Positions 35,838-46,514 of a stretch of 64,000 bases of DNA are shown here, piece after piece (the stretch's first letter is position 1; each line of letters opens with the position of its first letter). The position numbers and the translations under genes were made by a program. Under the pieces are notes generated by a model, which saw only the letters and a program-made list of their open reading frames with translations, did not search any database and was not told where the DNA came from. Origin of the DNA: Faecalicatena faecalis (GTDB lineage Bacteria > Bacillota > Clostridia > Lachnospirales > Lachnospiraceae); the NCBI RefSeq assembly GCF_012524165.2, contig NZ_JABACJ020000003.1, forward strand, positions 124,001-188,000, read 5' to 3'.

Positions 35838-38030
35838 TTATATTAAATGCGTACTTTCCAGTTTTTCCGTGAATGCATCATTCAGCTTGATGATCGGTGT
35901 CCGAAGTACTAATCCCAGGAACAAAGATGCTAACAGGAAGATTCCTAAGATTCCCAGTTCCCTCCAATAGGTCATTCCATACATACCTCCGATACATTCC
36001 CGCATAGCCGCCATACTATGTGTGAACGGCAGGAGCGGATAGACCTTCTGGAAAAATTCTGGTGCTACCTCGATTGGAAATGTTCCTCCCGATCCAGCCA
36101 CCTGCATGACCAGAAGCACCACGCAGACTGCCTTTCCAATATCCCCGAAGGAAACCGTAAGGGTATAGATAATATTCACAAATACAATGCTGGTGAACCA
36201 TCCTGCCAGCAGGAATAAAAATGGATGCTTGCACTGAATCTCCAGATAATATAAATCTCCCAGACAAATCAGACCGCTCTGCATCAGGCCGATGATCAAA
36301 AACAAGACATACCGCCCCAGATACATCTGGTGGTTCTTTACCTTCGTCATTCCTTCCAAAGAGGCTTCTGAAACCTGTACCTTGAGCATGGCAACTAATA
36401 CAATACCGCCCACCCAGATTGCCAGTACGGAATAAAACGGTGACATAGAAGAACCATAGTTTTCCACTGGATACAATTTTTCTGTTGCCAGGTTGACCGG
36501 GGAAGATAAAAAGGCTGTGATACTGTCTTTATCCCCTCCTATGATTGTCTCCAATGTCTGAAAGTCACCTGCTGCCTGTGCCTTTTTCAACCGGTCTACC
36601 GTGGCAGATAGTCTGGTGGCTGCTTTATCAAGCAATGCACTGGATGTCTCCAACGTTTCTCTTACCTGAGTCAAATCAGAGGAAGCCGAGCCGGATAACT
36701 GATAGACACCAGACGCGCTTTGATCCACCTGATCCAAAAGCCCGGAAATACTGTTCTTTGTATCTCCCAGGGAAGCATAAAGGCTTTCCAGGTTGTTTTT
36801 TACATTCTGTTCGTAATCTGACTTCACCTCTGCAATACTCTGTTTGCTCTGTCTCAGAAGTTCATCCATCTCTTCCTTAGAAACTGAGGAACCGCCCTCA
36901 TGATTTCTGACGGATTCGGCCGCCTTACTCAATCGCTCCTTAAGGGTAGTCTGGACCGCGGTAGATTCATTCAACTTGCCGATGATCTTCCCTGTGGCAG
37001 GAGCAATTTCAGGATGTTCCTCACCAAGCTGGGATAAGACTGGGGTGAGCGTGTCTGCCAAGGACTGGTATGCGTCTGCCATCGTTCCTGCTTTTCCTGC
37101 CAGGCCATCCAAGATATCTGCTGCTCCCTGAGTATCCGACGAAAGAGAGGATAACGTATCCTGGAGGGTCTGGGCAATCTGTTCATAATAATCTCCGCTT
37201 TCTGCCAAGGCCTGATTCACGCCCTCTGTTGCCCCTGATATTGCCCCCTGCATGTCAGAAAAGGAAGTCTCTGTCTTTTCTAGTGCATCCAGACTGTGAT
37301 CCGAATGTTCCTCCGACTGCTTTAAGAATGCGGAGGTCGTCTCCAACATCTTCTGCGTCGATTCTGTCAAAGAGGAAAATGCTTGAATCGTACCGGATGC
37401 TGCATTCAGTTCTTGAGAGTTCTTCTCCAAATTGGCAATCAGGGTCGCCGCAATGGAATCTGCCCCCTTTGCATCTGCGGTATCTGCCACCGCCTGCATC
37501 GCTGAAATGGCAGTATTCGAAATCGTTTCTATGAAAACCTCCTTGACCTGTGTCTGGATCGCACTTGCTCCTTTATCTGTTACCTTGGGAGCAATCGCAT
37601 TTTCCTTTGCATTTGAGTAATATGTAATCTTGGGGTTTGTCACATTTTTCGAGAAAAGGCTCATCATATTTTTACTGAAATCTTCTGGTATGACGATCGC
37701 AGCGTAATACTTTCCCGACTTTACGCCGTCCAAAGCCTTCTCCTGATTCGTAAATGTCCAGTCTAACTGATCATTTTCCCGCAGAGCAGACAGCACGTTG
37801 TTTCCCAGATTCAGGGTGACAGGGACTAAATCGCCCTCGTAGCCTTTGTCGACACTTGCCACCGCGACCTTAAGATTCTTTGTATTCCCATAAGGGTCCC
37901 AGCTCGCCGCAATATTGAACCATGCATAGAGGGCCGGGACGACCGTAATTCCCAAAATGACGATCCAGGCAATGACATTTTTATGGAACCTTTGCACGTC
38001 TCTTTTAAATATGTTCCCTATATTTCTCAT
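35838..38030 (-). CDS. YhgE/Pip family membrane protein (second of tandem pair)
   Basis: A 730-residue membrane protein. One helix at residues 20-42 is followed by an extracellular Pip domain (VASVDKGYEGDLVPVTLNLG, YYAAIVIPEDFSKNM), a long coiled-coil-rich stalk of about 350 residues, and five or six helices at the C-terminus related to ABC-2 permeases (FYSVLAIWVGGIVLVAMLK, PFTHSMAAMRECIGGMYG). These proteins include phage-infection protein receptors and type VII secretion-associated membrane proteins. The start overlaps the end of the upstream paralogue by 4 bp. Function in this organism is unknown; export or phage adsorption are options. Confidence 0.88.
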   Translation of the reverse strand: MRNIGNIFKRDVQRFHKNVIAWIVILGITVVPALYAWFNIAASWDPYGNTKNLKVAVASVDKGYEGDLVPVTLNLGNNVLSALRENDQLDWTFTNQEKALDGVKSGKYYAAIVIPEDFSKNMMSLFSKNVTNPKITYYSNAKENAIAPKVTDKGASAIQTQVKEVFIETISNTAISAMQAVADTADAKGADSIAATLIANLEKNSQELNAASGTIQAFSSLTESTQKMLETTSAFLKQSEEHSDHSLDALEKTETSFSDMQGAISGATEGVNQALAESGDYYEQIAQTLQDTLSSLSSDTQGAADILDGLAGKAGTMADAYQSLADTLTPVLSQLGEEHPEIAPATGKIIGKLNESTAVQTTLKERLSKAAESVRNHEGGSSVSKEEMDELLRQSKQSIAEVKSDYEQNVKNNLESLYASLGDTKNSISGLLDQVDQSASGVYQLSGSASSDLTQVRETLETSSALLDKAATRLSATVDRLKKAQAAGDFQTLETIIGGDKDSITAFLSSPVNLATEKLYPVENYGSSMSPFYSVLAIWVGGIVLVAMLKVQVSEASLEGMTKVKNHQMYLGRYVLFLIIGLMQSGLICLGDLYYLEIQCKHPFLFLLAGWFTSIVFVNIIYTLTVSFGDIGKAVCVVLLVMQVAGSGGTFPIEVAPEFFQKVYPLLPFTHSMAAMRECIGGMYGMTYWRELGILGIFLLASLFLGLVLRTPIIKLNDAFTEKLESTHLI

Positions 38031-40585
38031 TCGTCATCCCTCCCTTTCATAGCTTTTAATAGCTCTTCCTGCGTCAGTTCTCCAAGCTGGATCTGGCGTT
38101 TCAGACGTTCATGAATATATTCCAGACAGATCAGATACACTGCAATTATGATGAGGGACACGATCCACAGGACCAGAAATACAATTTTTGACTCAATACT
38201 GAACATCAGCACCAGAAAAATAAGCGGCAGGATCAGCATTGCCGCAAATCCGATCCGTATCTGCCTCTGATAACCTGCTTCAAAGACTGCCGCCTTTGCA
38301 ACAATCTCTTCTCTCAGCGTCTTATCGCCCATCAATGCTTTTACAACGAGTGTAAGCTGTGTCCTCTCACGTTTCTCCGCCTGTGTCTCTGCAAGCATCA
38401 AATCAGTCTCGGAAAGCTTTTTATCAAACAGATAGTTCAAATTCATAAGTAGTACACGCAGCCCCAGCCCGATCAGGAAGGCAATCGGAAGGTATACGGC
38501 CAGGCAGAGCAAGTTCTTTGCGAACTCATGCTGGTACATTCCGGCAATAGCCTCTCTCATCGCATTGATCCCATATGTAAATGGCAGAAGCGGATGAAGC
38601 TTCTGGAAAAATGCAGGAGTCATCTCAATCGGATAGGTACCTGCGGAACCTGGAATCTGCAGGATGACGAGTACCACGCACAGAGCCTTTCCGATATGCT
38701 TAAAGGTGATCGCCAGCGCATAGATCAGGTTCACATAAATAAAGGAACAGAACATTCCTGCCAACACAAAGGCCGCGGGATGGAGGCACTGTACCTTTAA
38801 GAGCCACAGATCACCGAGGCAGACAATCAGCCCCTGAATCAGACCGAGCACCATAAAGAGCATCCAGCGTCCGAAATAAGCGCTCGTTGTAGAGAACTTA
38901 TGTACCTTCTCATCCTTATCCACCTCCAGCTTCAGGATGGAGATCAGGACGATACCACCGACCCAAAGTGCTAGATTCGTATAAAACGGTGTCATAGAGG
39001 AGCCATAATTTTCCACGCTATATAGTGTCTCACTCTCAATCGTAACAGGAGACTGCATAAAATCGGCAATGGAATCTGCATCCAGGCCTTCCAGTGAAAT
39101 GAACTTTTTATATGCTTGAGAGCTCTGCAGTGCTTTAAGATCTGTTGTCACCTGGGAGAGGCGTCCACCAAGAGAAGATATAGCTTCTCCGGTCTGTCCC
39201 AGTGTATGGACACTATCCGTAAGACTGCCCTTTAGCTGATTCAAGATATCCTTCATCTGCTCAGCAGACGCAGAGACCCCTGACAATGTCGCAGACAGAC
39301 TTCCACTCAAAGAAGCAAAGGTATCTAATGACTGGTTCAACTGCGGCAATAACCTCTGATCAAAGGAATTGCGATATCCCTTCAGCGACTCTCTGCTTTG
39401 AGAAATCAATGTCTCTAACTGCTTCTTTGTACCATCTGCAGTAGTCAGTGCATTTTCCACACTCGCATTTCCATCATTCAGGGAGGACAAAAATTCCTCA
39501 TATTGTCCGTTCTGTGCCTCTAAATCGGCGATGGCCTGATCTACCTTAGCGGTAATCCCCTCCAGGGCTCCATCCGGCAGCTTACTTTGAAGCTCACTGC
39601 TCAATTCCTGTAAGTCGCCCAGAAGTCTATTGTTGAGGTCCACAAGACTCCCCACAGAATCGATCCCGTTCCCGATCACTCCATTGATCGTCTCGGCCTG
39701 TGATTTCAGACTGCTGAGCCGATCTGATGCCGAACCATAGATGTCATTTAAACGATTCTCTCCATCCGACAGATTTTGTGAGAATGTGGTAGAGAACTGG
39801 CCAATAGAATTCCGACTTCCCTGTAAAGGTGAGTTCGAATCATCAAATGCTGCCGCTCCAGAATTTGCCGCCGATTTTACACCATCCAATGTGGCAAGGG
39901 AATCGTCGATCAGGGTCGAACTACTCCCCACTGTGTCCTGAAAATTTTTCAAGATCTTCTGATATTGGTCCAGATTCCCCTGAATCTCATCCAGCATGAA
40001 CATGACATCCGTATTCATCTGATTCATATCCCCGGACACCTTCGTCACAGACGATTGAATCAGCTTCGATATCGTCTCGGCCGCCACAGAAGAAAACGTA
40101 TCGTTGATCTCCTGCTGCACAGTTCCTGCCCCCGTATCTGTAATCTTCGGAGCGATTGCATTCTTCTTTTCATTTATATAGTAGGAGAGCTGTGCCTTTC
40201 TCGGTTCACCTGAAATCACACTCAGCAGAGAGGCACTGAAATTATCTGGTATCACGATTGCCGCATAGTATTTGCCGGACCGGACTCCCTCCACCGCTTT
40301 ATTCTCATCTACAAAGGTCCATCCCAGTTGATCATTCTCCTCCAAATTCTCTACAATGCTGTCTCCTGCATTAAGGGAAAGCATTTCATTCTTTGCTCCT
40401 TCATCATTATTCGCTATGGCCACTTTGATGCCCTGGGTATTACTGTAAGGATCCATATTCGCCGCAATATTAAACCAGGCATACAAAGAAGGCAGGACAC
40501 ATACGCCTGCCATCACGATCATCGCAACTTTATTATGAAAAAGCCGCTGTATATCTCTCTTAAAAATCTGAAACGATTTCTTCAT
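38027..40585 (-). CDS. YhgE/Pip family membrane protein (first of tandem pair)
   Basis: An 852-residue paralogue starting at the ATG at 40585 with AGGAGGG 8 nt upstream; a longer frame to 40681 has no support. Architecture is the same: N-terminal helix, Pip domain (YYAAIVIPDNFSASLLS), extracellular coiled-coil stalk, and C-terminal helices (FYTNLALWVGGIVLISILK, PFTYGINAMREAIAGMY). It carries an additional C-terminal module of about 140 residues with two more helices (MLILPLIFLVLMFSIESKI) and a charged cytoplasmic tail that the second copy lacks. Translation of the two is coupled by ATGA, so a heteromeric complex is plausible. Confidence 0.88.
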   Translation of the reverse strand: MKKSFQIFKRDIQRLFHNKVAMIVMAGVCVLPSLYAWFNIAANMDPYSNTQGIKVAIANNDEGAKNEMLSLNAGDSIVENLEENDQLGWTFVDENKAVEGVRSGKYYAAIVIPDNFSASLLSVISGEPRKAQLSYYINEKKNAIAPKITDTGAGTVQQEINDTFSSVAAETISKLIQSSVTKVSGDMNQMNTDVMFMLDEIQGNLDQYQKILKNFQDTVGSSSTLIDDSLATLDGVKSAANSGAAAFDDSNSPLQGSRNSIGQFSTTFSQNLSDGENRLNDIYGSASDRLSSLKSQAETINGVIGNGIDSVGSLVDLNNRLLGDLQELSSELQSKLPDGALEGITAKVDQAIADLEAQNGQYEEFLSSLNDGNASVENALTTADGTKKQLETLISQSRESLKGYRNSFDQRLLPQLNQSLDTFASLSGSLSATLSGVSASAEQMKDILNQLKGSLTDSVHTLGQTGEAISSLGGRLSQVTTDLKALQSSQAYKKFISLEGLDADSIADFMQSPVTIESETLYSVENYGSSMTPFYTNLALWVGGIVLISILKLEVDKDEKVHKFSTTSAYFGRWMLFMVLGLIQGLIVCLGDLWLLKVQCLHPAAFVLAGMFCSFIYVNLIYALAITFKHIGKALCVVLVILQIPGSAGTYPIEMTPAFFQKLHPLLPFTYGINAMREAIAGMYQHEFAKNLLCLAVYLPIAFLIGLGLRVLLMNLNYLFDKKLSETDLMLAETQAEKRERTQLTLVVKALMGDKTLREEIVAKAAVFEAGYQRQIRIGFAAMLILPLIFLVLMFSIESKIVFLVLWIVSLIIIAVYLICLEYIHERLKRQIQLGELTQEELLKAMKGRDDE

Positions 40586-40645
40586 GCACTTAACCCTCCT
40601 GTTTTTGGACAAAGTACTGCCTCTCTGCGGCAATACATTTACTAA

Positions 40646-40674
40646 AGTATACCAAAAATCACATCGGAAATCTA
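40646..40674 (-). promoter_or_regulatory. Possible promoter of the YhgE pair
   Basis: On the minus strand TAGATT and TATACT are separated by 17 bp, about 60 bp before the first YhgE start. The -35 is weak, the -10 is good. Confidence 0.4.
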
Positions 40675-40719
40675 TTATCAAAAATGACGAATGGTCAGAT
40701 TTTTAAAGATACTTTTTGT

Positions 40720-40757
40720 GCAGGCAGCCAAGTTCTTAACACCCCGAGGCTGCCTGC
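40720..40757. repeat. 10-bp inverted repeat downstream of smpB
   Basis: GCAGGCAGCC and GGCTGCCTGC flank an 18-nt loop, 30 bp past the smpB stop. No T run follows on either strand, so it may act as a 3'-end stabiliser or weak terminator. Confidence 0.45.
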
Positions 40758-40786
40758 TGACATGTTCCTATTTCTCCATCACAGAA

Positions 40787-41254
40787 TTATCCCAGATTCC
40801 GTACTTTGAACTCTCTTTGAGCCTCTCGTTTCTGGTCCTTCTTCGCGATATCATCCCGTTTATCATATAACTTTTTACCTTTCGCCAGCCCAATCTCCAC
40901 TTTTACAAGGCTGCCGCTGAAATACACGCGCAGGGGAACCAGTGTATTTCCTTTCTCCTTCATCTTACCGAATAGTTTATTGATCTCATTTTTATGAAGA
41001 AGAAGCTTCCTCACACGCAGCGGGTCTTTATTGAAGATATTCCCCTTCTCATATGGACTGATGTGCATCCCGTAGATGAACATCTCTCCGTTCTCAATTC
41101 GGATAAAGGCCTCCTTAATACTGCACTGCCCCATCCGCAGGGACTTCACCTCTGTCCCATGCAGGACGATGCCGGTCTCATATTTCTCCAGTATAAAATA
41201 ATCATGGTATGCTTTTTTGTTGTTGGCAATCAACTTGCCCTCTGTCTTAGCCAT
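40787..41254 (-). CDS. smpB: SsrA-binding protein
   Basis: A 155-residue beta-barrel protein that carries tmRNA to stalled ribosomes. The start is the ATG at 41254 with GAGGG upstream; a longer frame overlaps rnr and is artefactual. Family motifs: [52 protein letters not shown] and the basic C-terminal tail [16 protein letters not shown]. It follows rnr by 37 bp, the usual Firmicutes order eno-secG-rnr-smpB. Confidence 0.97.
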   Translation of the reverse strand: MAKTEGKLIANNKKAYHDYFILEKYETGIVLHGTEVKSLRMGQCSIKEAFIRIENGEMFIYGMHISPYEKGNIFNKDPLRVRKLLLHKNEINKLFGKMKEKGNTLVPLRVYFSGSLVKVEIGLAKGKKLYDKRDDIAKKDQKREAQREFKVRNLG

Positions 41255-41291
41255 CGCATTTCCCTCACTCAAACATCTTTGTTCTACAGAA

Positions 41292-43511
41292 TCATTCCTG
41301 CTCTTCTTCCTCAGCGCAGAACTCAAAATCAATGGTCCTCTGGAGCCTGTCCACATCCAGTACACGGACTCGGACTCTCTGTCCTAATTTGTACACCTTA
41401 CGTGTATGCTCTCCCACGAGCTCATACTGTTCTTCCCAGTAATCATAGTGGTCATCCGTCATATTCATGACATGAACAAGTCCTTCTATCGTATTCTCCA
41501 GCTCCACATATGCACCCCACTTCGTAAGGCCTGATATGACGCCCTCGAACGTCTGCCCGATTCGTGCCTGCATATATTCCACTTTCTTTAGCTTGATTGT
41601 CTCACGCTCTGCCTCTTCTGCCCGTCTCTCGGTCTCGCTGGCCTGTATTGCTACCTGTGGAAGAATCTTCTCATAATGCTCGATACGGTCTTCATTCATC
41701 CTTCCACGCAGATTCTCCTTGATGATCCGGTGAATCTGCAGGTCCGGGTATCGGCGGATCGGAGATGTAAAATGTGTATAATATTTTGCTGCCAGTCCAA
41801 AATGTCCTGTGTTCTCCGGCGTATATTTTGCCTGTTTCATAGAACGCAGTGCCAGACGGCTGATCAATGCCTCCTGCGGAGTACCTTCTACCTTCCCAAG
41901 CAGCTTTTGAACCTCCTTCGGCTTCACCTCACTGTTCCCTACATGGATGTGATAGCCAAAATTATTGATAAATGTACTCAGCTTTTTGATTTTCTCTTCA
42001 TCCGGCTGCTCATGGGTACGGTACAGAAATGGCAGTTCCCGCCAGAAATATTCCTCTGCCACCGTCTCATTTGCCATCAGCATAAAGTCTTCAATGATCT
42101 TCGTTGCTGTATTTCTCTCATAAGGCTTGATATCGACCGGCTTTCCATTCTCATCCAGAACCATCTTGGTCTCTGGAAAATCAAAGTCTATGGAACCGCG
42201 CTTCCTGCGCTTCTCCCTTAAGATAGAAGAAAGCTCTGCCATCCGAAGAAACATCGGTACGAGCTCCTTATACTTTTCACTCTCACTTGACAAGGTATCC
42301 GCTGATATGTCTGCATCCAATTTGGCTGATGGCTCTATATCTTTGGAATCCATGGTCTGCTCCTTACACGTCTTCTGTTCATTTAGAATCTTTGCTACAC
42401 TCGTATAGCTCATACGTTCATCCACTTTGATTACCGTCTCCGCGATCACATGGTCAATCACTTCCCCCTTAGGACTGATCGTCATGATGCAGCTCAAAGC
42501 CAGGCGGTCCTCCCCTGCATTCAGGGAACAGATTCCATTAGACAGTTTATGAGGCAGCATTGGAATCACACGATCGGCCAGATAAACACTGGTTCCTCTC
42601 TTCAATGCCTCGCGGTCCAGTGCACTTTTTTCCTGGACATAATTCGTCACATCGGCAATATGCACTCCCAGCATATAATTCTCAGCTTCCTTGGTCAATG
42701 AAACGGCATCGTCCAGATCCTTAGCGTCTTCTCCGTCAATCGTTACCATCTGCCAGTCACGCAGGTCCATCCTGCCTGCCATGTCCGCCTCTGTAACCTC
42801 CTTGCCGACACGCTCTGCCTGATTCATCACACGTTCTGGGAAATCGACTGGAAGATCATATCCTTTCACGATCGACATGATATCCGTCCCCGGATCATTC
42901 ACATGGCCGATGATCTCTACCACTTTCCCTTCCGGCTTTAAATCCGCTCCTCCATAGGATAAAAGCTCCACGACCACCTTATGTCCGGTCATCGCCCCTT
43001 TTTCCTTTCCCTCCGGGATATAAATATCCTTAAGGAATCTCTGATTATCCGGGCGTACGAATCCAAAGCTCTTACACTTTTCATACAGACCGACCACCTT
43101 CGTTGTGCCATGGGATAGGATACGGACGATCTTCCCTTCCTTCCGCTTCCCTTCCGGGGCCTTCGTAATGACAAACTCCACCTGGTCTCCCTGGAATGCA
43201 CCGTTCATATTCTCCTCCGAGATAAAGACATCCTCTTCATCCCCCTCCAAGATCACGAACCCAAATCCTCTTGCATTTGCCTGGAAGGTCCCGGTCAGAC
43301 GCTTTGCCTGTCCCTTGGAATACTTGCCCTTCTTCGATGCATAGATCTTTCCTTCCGCTTCCAGAGCATCCAGAACCTCCTTTAGTTCTCCACGCTGCTC
43401 CTTTGCGATTTGGAGTACAACTGCGATTTCCTTTATCTTCATAGGTACATAAAAATCATCACAAATAAAATCATAAATTACTTTTTTTCTTTTTTCAAAT
43501 GTCTGGTCCAT
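41292..43511 (-). CDS. rnr: Ribonuclease R
   Basis: A 739-residue 3'-5' exoribonuclease. An N-terminal winged-helix domain, cold-shock domains, the RNB catalytic domain with the metal-binding [14 protein letters not shown], and a C-terminal S1 domain ([20 protein letters not shown]) are in normal order. It degrades structured RNA and works with SmpB/tmRNA on nonstop messages, which fits the neighbouring smpB. The region around residues 380-410 holds a short acidic insertion ([16 protein letters not shown]). A terminator separates it from secG, so rnr-smpB have their own transcript or depend on readthrough. Confidence 0.97.
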   Translation of the reverse strand: MDQTFEKRKKVIYDFICDDFYVPMKIKEIAVVLQIAKEQRGELKEVLDALEAEGKIYASKKGKYSKGQAKRLTGTFQANARGFGFVILEGDEEDVFISEENMNGAFQGDQVEFVITKAPEGKRKEGKIVRILSHGTTKVVGLYEKCKSFGFVRPDNQRFLKDIYIPEGKEKGAMTGHKVVVELLSYGGADLKPEGKVVEIIGHVNDPGTDIMSIVKGYDLPVDFPERVMNQAERVGKEVTEADMAGRMDLRDWQMVTIDGEDAKDLDDAVSLTKEAENYMLGVHIADVTNYVQEKSALDREALKRGTSVYLADRVIPMLPHKLSNGICSLNAGEDRLALSCIMTISPKGEVIDHVIAETVIKVDERMSYTSVAKILNEQKTCKEQTMDSKDIEPSAKLDADISADTLSSESEKYKELVPMFLRMAELSSILREKRRKRGSIDFDFPETKMVLDENGKPVDIKPYERNTATKIIEDFMLMANETVAEEYFWRELPFLYRTHEQPDEEKIKKLSTFINNFGYHIHVGNSEVKPKEVQKLLGKVEGTPQEALISRLALRSMKQAKYTPENTGHFGLAAKYYTHFTSPIRRYPDLQIHRIIKENLRGRMNEDRIEHYEKILPQVAIQASETERRAEEAERETIKLKKVEYMQARIGQTFEGVISGLTKWGAYVELENTIEGLVHVMNMTDDHYDYWEEQYELVGEHTRKVYKLGQRVRVRVLDVDRLQRTIDFEFCAEEEEQE

Positions 43512-43583
43512 TTACTCACCTTCTTTCCTACTACTTACCGTCATGCTTCCATATCTGACTCGCGGGTCTCTTTTATTTTATAA

Positions 43584-43615
43584 AGAAAAAACACTCTATA
43601 TCCGTATAGAGTGTT
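43584..43615 (-). terminator. Intrinsic terminator after secG
   Basis: On the minus strand ACACTCTATA, loop CGGA, TATAGAGTGT forms a perfect 10-bp stem followed by TTTTTTCTTT, 16 bp after the secG stop and before rnr. Confidence 0.85.
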
Positions 43616-43630
43616 CGTCATCTTATCGTC

Positions 43631-43873
43631 TTAGTTAAATACACCCAGGTTCAGAACCAGTGCCAAAACCATAAATAAAATAGCAAGGAACTTCGTGGAC
43701 TTTACAAGAGCACCTTCCATAGAACGTCCTTTGTTCTGTCCCCAGTATGAATCAGCAGCCCCGCTGATTGTTCCCAGTCCTGCAGACTTCCCTTCCTGGA
43801 GAAGGATAATTGCTGACAGTGCAATACAATCTATTACAAATATAATCGTTAAAACAATCTTCAAAATATCCAT
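43631..43873 (-). CDS. secG: Preprotein translocase subunit SecG
   Basis: An 80-residue membrane protein with two helices (ILKIVLTIIFVIDCIALSAI and FLAILFMVLALVLNLGVF) and the family loop LLQEGKSAGLGTISGA. It supports SecYEA protein export. The start is the ATG at 43873 with GGAGGTG 7 nt upstream; a TTG one codon earlier is less likely. It lies downstream of eno and ends just before a strong terminator. Confidence 0.94.
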   Translation of the reverse strand: MDILKIVLTIIFVIDCIALSAIILLQEGKSAGLGTISGAADSYWGQNKGRSMEGALVKSTKFLAILFMVLALVLNLGVFN

Positions 43874-44047
43874 CAATCTACACCTCCCGCGGATAAACCA
43901 CGATTATCTTACCACAGATGGGGCCGATTTGCAATAACTTTTCCAAGTTTTTCATGAATGCAATACATTTCCCGAGGCCTGTCTAAAACCGGGGAAAGTA
44001 CCTCATCCCCATCCGTGCCAAGAAGAAGGTCTGCTTTTGTTTTCTTT

Positions 44048-45334
<1,287 letters not shown>

Positions 45335-45449
45335 TTATGGGAAATTAGTATTTCCAATTATCTTATCTTAATGCGTTGACTTTTGATATTCCCCGCGTTA
45401 CAATTCCATATGTTACAGAACTGTTAATTTTAAAAAATGGAGGCTTGCA

Positions 45450-45575
45450 GGACATCCCGTAACTCATGCCCTGCGGGCGGATTTACAGCTGCGCTGTAAA
45501 ATAATGTATACCCATAGGGCATCCCGTAACTCATGCCCTACGGGCGGATTTACAGCTGCGCTGTAAAATAATGTA
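45450..45575. repeat. Structured tandem direct repeat, two 59-bp units, period 67 bp
   Basis: Copies at 45450-45508 and 45517-45575 differ at two positions. In copy 2, TAGGGCAT at 45515-45522 pairs with ATGCCCTA at 45533-45540, while CCCGTA at 45523-45528, inside that loop, pairs with TACGGG at 45539-45544: an interleaved, pseudoknot-like arrangement. Each unit ends in a perfect 8-bp hairpin TTTACAGC, TGC, GCTGTAAA. The second copy ends about 18 bp before the yitT start, immediately before its GAGGA site, so it would lie in that leader. Nothing in it reads as protein. Confidence 0.85.
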
Positions 45576-45593
45576 CGATTGAGGAATTCACAA

Positions 45594-46436
45594 ATGAAAG
45601 GAAAAATGAAGCATTTTCTCTTGTTAACGGGCAGTACACTGATTATGGCTGTCGGAACCTACTTTTTTAAGTTCACGAACAATTTCACATTTGGAGGCAT
45701 TACAGGCCTCGCTGTCCTGATTGCGAAATCAGGCGTTATGTCTGCCAGTGACTTTACATTTGTCATGAATATGATTTTGTTGGTCATTGGTTTTATTGTG
45801 CTGGGGAAAAAATTTGCTGCTAAGACCGCATACTGCAGTATCCTGCTGTCTGTTGCACTTTCGCTCATGGAGCGCATCTGGCCGATGGCGCATCCGCTGA
45901 CGGACCAGCCGATGCTGGAGCTGTGCTTTGCAATTGCGCTGCCTTCTCTCGGCTCTGCTGTCCTGTTCAATATCGGGTCTTCAAGCGGCGGTACGGATAT
46001 CATTGCCATGATATTGAAAAAGTATTCCAGCTTCGATATCGGACGTGCCCTGCTCGTCACGGACGTCCTGATTACAGTTGCCGGCTGCTTTATGTTCGAC
46101 ATCAAGACCGGATTATACTCCTTCCTTGGCTTGGCAATCCGTTCCTTTATGATTGACACCTTTATCGAGAGCTTTAACCTGTCCAAGTATTTTAATGTGG
46201 TATGTGACGAACCAGAAGCCATCTGTGATTTTATTGTTCACACGCTTAACCGAAGTGCCACTGTATGTCTGGCTCAGGGAGCCTTTTCCGGTAAGGATAA
46301 ATATATCATTTTTACGGCATTGAACCGCCCACAGGCAATCAAGCTTCGTAACTTTATTAAGGAGAATCAGCCAGAGGCATTTATTTTAATCTCGAATACA
46401 AGTGAAATTATCGGAAAAGGGTTCCATAATATATAG
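45594..46436 (+). CDS. YitT family membrane protein
   Basis: A 280-residue integral membrane protein from the ATG at 45594, with GAGGA nine bases upstream; a TTG start 15 bp earlier is less likely. Five to six helices of the YitT (DUF161) domain cover residues 10-180 (NIGSSSGGTDIIAMIL is a conserved loop), followed by a cytoplasmic DUF2179 domain with the typical ending KNFIKENQPEAFILISNTSEIIGKGF. Its transport or sensing role is unknown. The leader contains the structured tandem repeat. Confidence 0.9.
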   Translation: MKGKMKHFLLLTGSTLIMAVGTYFFKFTNNFTFGGITGLAVLIAKSGVMSASDFTFVMNMILLVIGFIVLGKKFAAKTAYCSILLSVALSLMERIWPMAHPLTDQPMLELCFAIALPSLGSAVLFNIGSSSGGTDIIAMILKKYSSFDIGRALLVTDVLITVAGCFMFDIKTGLYSFLGLAIRSFMIDTFIESFNLSKYFNVVCDEPEAICDFIVHTLNRSATVCLAQGAFSGKDKYIIFTALNRPQAIKLRNFIKENQPEAFILISNTSEIIGKGFHNI

Positions 46437-46514
46437 TGGATTTCCTCAAAAATGGAAACTATAAATATAGAAAAAATGAAACCGTATTATCAGTAAAGAT
46501 TAAGGAGCATTTGA

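Noticed and set aside
40586-40681. 32-residue N-terminal extension of the first YhgE protein
   Set aside because: It crosses the predicted promoter and ribosome binding site; homologous starts resemble MKKSFQIFKRD at 40585.
45450-45575. CRISPR-like repeat pair
   Set aside because: Only two units with an 8-bp gap, no spacer-sized unique sequence and no cas genes.
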